Part shown: positions 62,112-64,000 of the stretch, one piece after another
Layout of the letters: each line of letters begins with the position of its first letter
How positions within the stretch are numbered: the stretch's first letter is position 1
Program-made: the position numbers and the translations under genes
Assembly (NCBI RefSeq): GCF_904846215.1
Contig: NZ_CAJGZK010000003.1
Coordinates: 62,001-126,000 of the forward strand
DNA from: Psychrobacter glacincola
Lineage (GTDB): Bacteria; Pseudomonadota; Gammaproteobacteria; Pseudomonadales; Moraxellaceae
DNA: 64,000 nt
Direction of reading: 5' to 3'
Notes under the pieces: generated by a model
What the model was told of the DNA's origin: nothing
Database searches by the model: none
What the model saw: the letters and a program-made list of their open reading frames with translations, nothing else

Positions 62112-62765
62112 ATGAAAAAGCTGATTGTTCTATTGATTGTCATTGCCGTTACTATCTATGCCGGCTCGCCTTATTACAGCGCCTATCAGCTTAAAAAGGC
62201 TTATGATGCCAAAGATGGCGCAACGATCTCGGCTGCTATCGACTATGAGCAAGTACGCCCAAGTATACAAAACCAGCTCACTGAGCAATTTTCTGTGACC
62301 ATGACAAAGTATCCATTGGTGGCTGAGCTTGGCGGTGAGCCGTTAAAAGAGGCCGCAAACAGCTTTATCATGCAAGCAGTCGCCGGTGCTATCACGCCAC
62401 AAAATATTGAAAAAGTCATCAATACCCAAGGTCAAGCCAATACTGCCACCAAAGAGCTGGCAGCAGCGTGGGCAATCGCCAGCAATCAAGTAGATTTAAA
62501 AAATCTCATCCAGAATCTCATTATTCATCGCGGTGATGTCAATGCCGTGGTCAAAAACCAAATGCAGCAAATCATGGAAAGGCAGGCCGACGAGCTAGAA
62601 AAGCAAGCGGTGCAAGGGACAGATAGTGACAAGCCTAAATTAAGTTATTGCGGCATCAACTGCTTCACCATCAGTGGGCAAGTAAAAGGCTATCCTTTGA
62701 CTATAGAGATGCAGCGCGAGGGTTTGATTAATTGGAAAATCGTCGATATTATTTTGCCACAATAG
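62112..62765 (+). CDS. DUF2939-like exported or membrane-anchored protein
   Basis: 217 residues from the ATG at 62112, where MKKLIVLLIVIAVTIYAGSP is a signal or anchor helix. The frame runs open further up into the repeat at 62043, which is not a credible start. AAGG lies 10 bases before 62112. PYYSAYQLKKAYDAKDGATISAAIDYEQVRPSIQNQL is the DUF2939 opening, and GYPLTIEMQREGLINWKIVDIILP its end. The function of the family is unknown. Two cysteines in YCGINCF lie near the C-terminus. A terminator follows. Confidence 0.75.
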   Translation: MKKLIVLLIVIAVTIYAGSPYYSAYQLKKAYDAKDGATISAAIDYEQVRPSIQNQLTEQFSVTMTKYPLVAELGGEPLKEAANSFIMQAVAGAITPQNIEKVINTQGQANTATKELAAAWAIASNQVDLKNLIQNLIIHRGDVNAVVKNQMQQIMERQADELEKQAVQGTDSDKPKLSYCGINCFTISGQVKGYPLTIEMQREGLINWKIVDIILPQ

Positions 62766-62791
62766 GCTTACCATCACCTATTAAACGCAGC

Positions 62792-62831
62792 AAAAACCGC
62801 CCTATGAATATCGCTCATAGGGCGGTTTTTT
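62792..62831 (+). terminator. Terminator of the DUF2939-like gene
   Basis: AACCGCCCTATGA and TCATAGGGCGGTT form a 13-bp perfect stem with a 7-base loop and a T-run. Confidence 0.94.
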
Positions 62832-62872
62832 AGTCATTGTTTATCATGATATCCATCATCATATAAATATCT

Positions 62873-63010
62873 TATTATGTAAAATACTCTAAAAACGCTA
62901 CGGTACTGCGGGTACAAATTTTTTAAGCCTCTGTCTGCATGGGCACAGCAAGCAAGAAAAATTGATACCAGCAGTACGTAATGTGTCGATATGACTCTTC
63001 ACTGACTATA
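62873..63010 (-). repeat. Interspersed 140-bp repeat, alpha-type, inverted
   Basis: Reverse-oriented. Plus-strand start TTATTATGTAAAAT is a decayed terminus, and the end CTTCACTGACTATA is intact. It contains AAGCCTCTGTCTGCATGG (the shared block) and an arm CCAGCAGTACGTAAT. More diverged than the copies at 2320 or 34326. It lies between the convergent DUF2939-like and dsbC genes. Confidence 0.88.
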
Positions 63011-63024
63011 AAGGTATCAACGAC

Positions 63025-64000
63025 CTACTTTACGCCCAAGAATTCTAAAAACTCAGGACTCTCAAAGCTTGCTTGAAACAGGACGCCATCTTCACGATAA
63101 ATAGCAGGAGTCGCCATAACGGCAAGCCCTGCCGCTTTTTCACGGTTGCCTACCACATCATCAGTTTTGCAACTTGCGGGCGCAGGTGTCATCTTGCCAT
63201 GTAACATCGCCTGATCAAGCGCTTTACGACGACTGTCCTCGTTACCTTGGCACCAGATACCGCGCATTTGCTCAGGCGATTCTTCATAAATCGGATAACC
63301 GATCGTTTTTATCGTCACGCCTTTGGCATTGAGCATCGGCATCTGTTTATGTAGCCTACGGCAATACGGGCAATTGACATCGGTTGCGACATAAATCACC
63401 GCTTTTTCAGCACTGGTTGCAGGATAGCTAATCAGCTGCTTGGTATCCAAGGTGGTCAGGACAGATTGGTTTTTAAGCTTTTCAAAGGCGCCATCAAGCC
63501 CAGTAAATTGACCATTTTCGATGACTGATATTTCACCATCAGTGATGTACTGTGCATCATCTGATAATAAGAACGGCACGCCTTCTAATGTCGCACCCCA
63601 AATCACGCCCGGTACAGCAGTATAAAAGAAAGGCGTTTTGACACTCATATTTTTAAGTGCGCCCATATTTGCCAATAGGTCAGATTTGATACTGGTACTG
63701 ACAGGCTCTCCTATTTGCGCACTGGTGCTACGCGCTGGCGTCTTGGTCACTACCCGCTTGATTGGATTCTTTTGCAGCTCACCTTGAATGACATATTTGC
63801 CATCTTTAGTGATATGTAATGGCAACTGCTCCGCCAAATTGACTTGATACATATTGGGTAATTTAGAGGGTACAATCGAGATTATCTGCGTTTTGATACC
63901 CGCTTGAGTCAGCAATTGGCGCAAACGGCTATCAACAGACTTACTGACTGTGCCAATAGCTTGAGTATTCTGGCTAGTTTGGACGCTTTGGTTAACCTTT
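63025..64000 (-). CDS. dsbC: Thiol:disulfide interchange protein DsbC, 5' end beyond window
   Basis: The frame has no stop from 63025 to the right edge, so the start is outside. The visible part is about 325 residues. AVIYVATDVNCPYCRRLHKQMPMLNAKGVTIKTIGYPIYEESPEQ has the CPYC active site followed by the thioredoxin-fold helix, and MATPAIYREDG has the cis-Pro. FLEFLGVK is the end. The N-terminal dimerisation region is long, with an apparent duplication of a strand-like segment (KDGKYVIQGEL and DDAQYITDGEI). DsbC rearranges wrong disulfides in the periplasm. The signal peptide lies beyond the window. Confidence 0.85.
   Translation of the reverse strand, partial: KVNQSVQTSQNTQAIGTVSKSVDSRLRQLLTQAGIKTQIISIVPSKLPNMYQVNLAEQLPLHITKDGKYVIQGELQKNPIKRVVTKTPARSTSAQIGEPVSTSIKSDLLANMGALKNMSVKTPFFYTAVPGVIWGATLEGVPFLLSDDAQYITDGEISVIENGQFTGLDGAFEKLKNQSVLTTLDTKQLISYPATSAEKAVIYVATDVNCPYCRRLHKQMPMLNAKGVTIKTIGYPIYEESPEQMRGIWCQGNEDSRRKALDQAMLHGKMTPAPASCKTDDVVGNREKAAGLAVMATPAIYREDGVLFQASFESPEFLEFLGVK

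Overview
The window is a stretch of chromosome from a gammaproteobacterium. The gene orders tpiA-secG-tRNA-Leu-tRNA-fMet-rimP-nusA-infB-rbfA-truB-rpsO-pnp, pilB-pilC-pilD-coaE and lptF/lptG beside pepA-holC are those of Moraxellaceae and pseudomonads. Moderate AT-richness, acidic protein insertions and the protein sequences themselves fit Psychrobacter best. That is an inference from sequence character, because no database search was possible. Nothing looks like a prophage, plasmid, complete insertion sequence or CRISPR array. The region is mainly housekeeping.

Layout. 1-8.2 kb: the 3' end of an AlkB-like demethylase, an MDR-type reductase, an endonuclease/exonuclease/phosphatase-fold protein, a baeRF-like protein, oligopeptidase A with a small zinc-ribbon protein, and a pair of uncharacterised genes (membrane-anchored coiled coil plus degenerate macrodomain). 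8.2-21.9 kb: the translation and RNA-decay block from pnp back to tpiA, all on the minus strand, with two tRNAs and a DJ-1/PfpI gene accompanied by two tiny acidic proteins. 22-31.9 kb: type IV pilus assembly (pilB, pilC, pilD), coaE, rlmB, ppnP, recN, yqgE, ruvX. 32-44.5 kb: tusA, two methyltransferases, xerD, the LPS-export permeases lptF/lptG, an isochorismatase-like hydrolase, pepA, holC, sstT. 44.8-56.8 kb: cbpA/cbpM, an RlpA-like protein, the ABC-F ATPase yheS, erpA, gshA, dsbB, an NlpE-like lipoprotein, mpl, a GlsB/YeaQ membrane protein, def. 57-64 kb: a PLP decarboxylase, a secretin-domain-like exported protein, dapB, dnaJ, a DUF2939-like protein and the 3' part of dsbC.

The most distinctive signal is a family of about 140-bp interspersed repeats with TATAGT...ACTATA ends. 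Eleven copies were found, nine full-length and two internally deleted, all between genes. They fall into three arm types. The arms differ in sequence between types but stay complementary within each copy, around a shared central block. They look like MITEs or REP/BIME-like folded elements. A second signal is a pair of palindromes with the core GTTTCACGTGAAAC, the core of ParB-binding parS sites. One lies inside yheS and the other is the centre of a perfect 38-bp palindrome between dapB and dnaJ. If ParB binds them, this segment is near the replication origin or its centromere region.

Most transcription units end in clear rho-independent hairpins, several of them shared by convergent genes. 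Start sites were moved from the longest possible ORF to an internal codon wherever a Shine-Dalgarno sequence supported this (baeRF-like, rpsO, secG, macrodomain protein, recN, RsmC-like methyltransferase, lptF, def, dnaJ, DUF2939-like).
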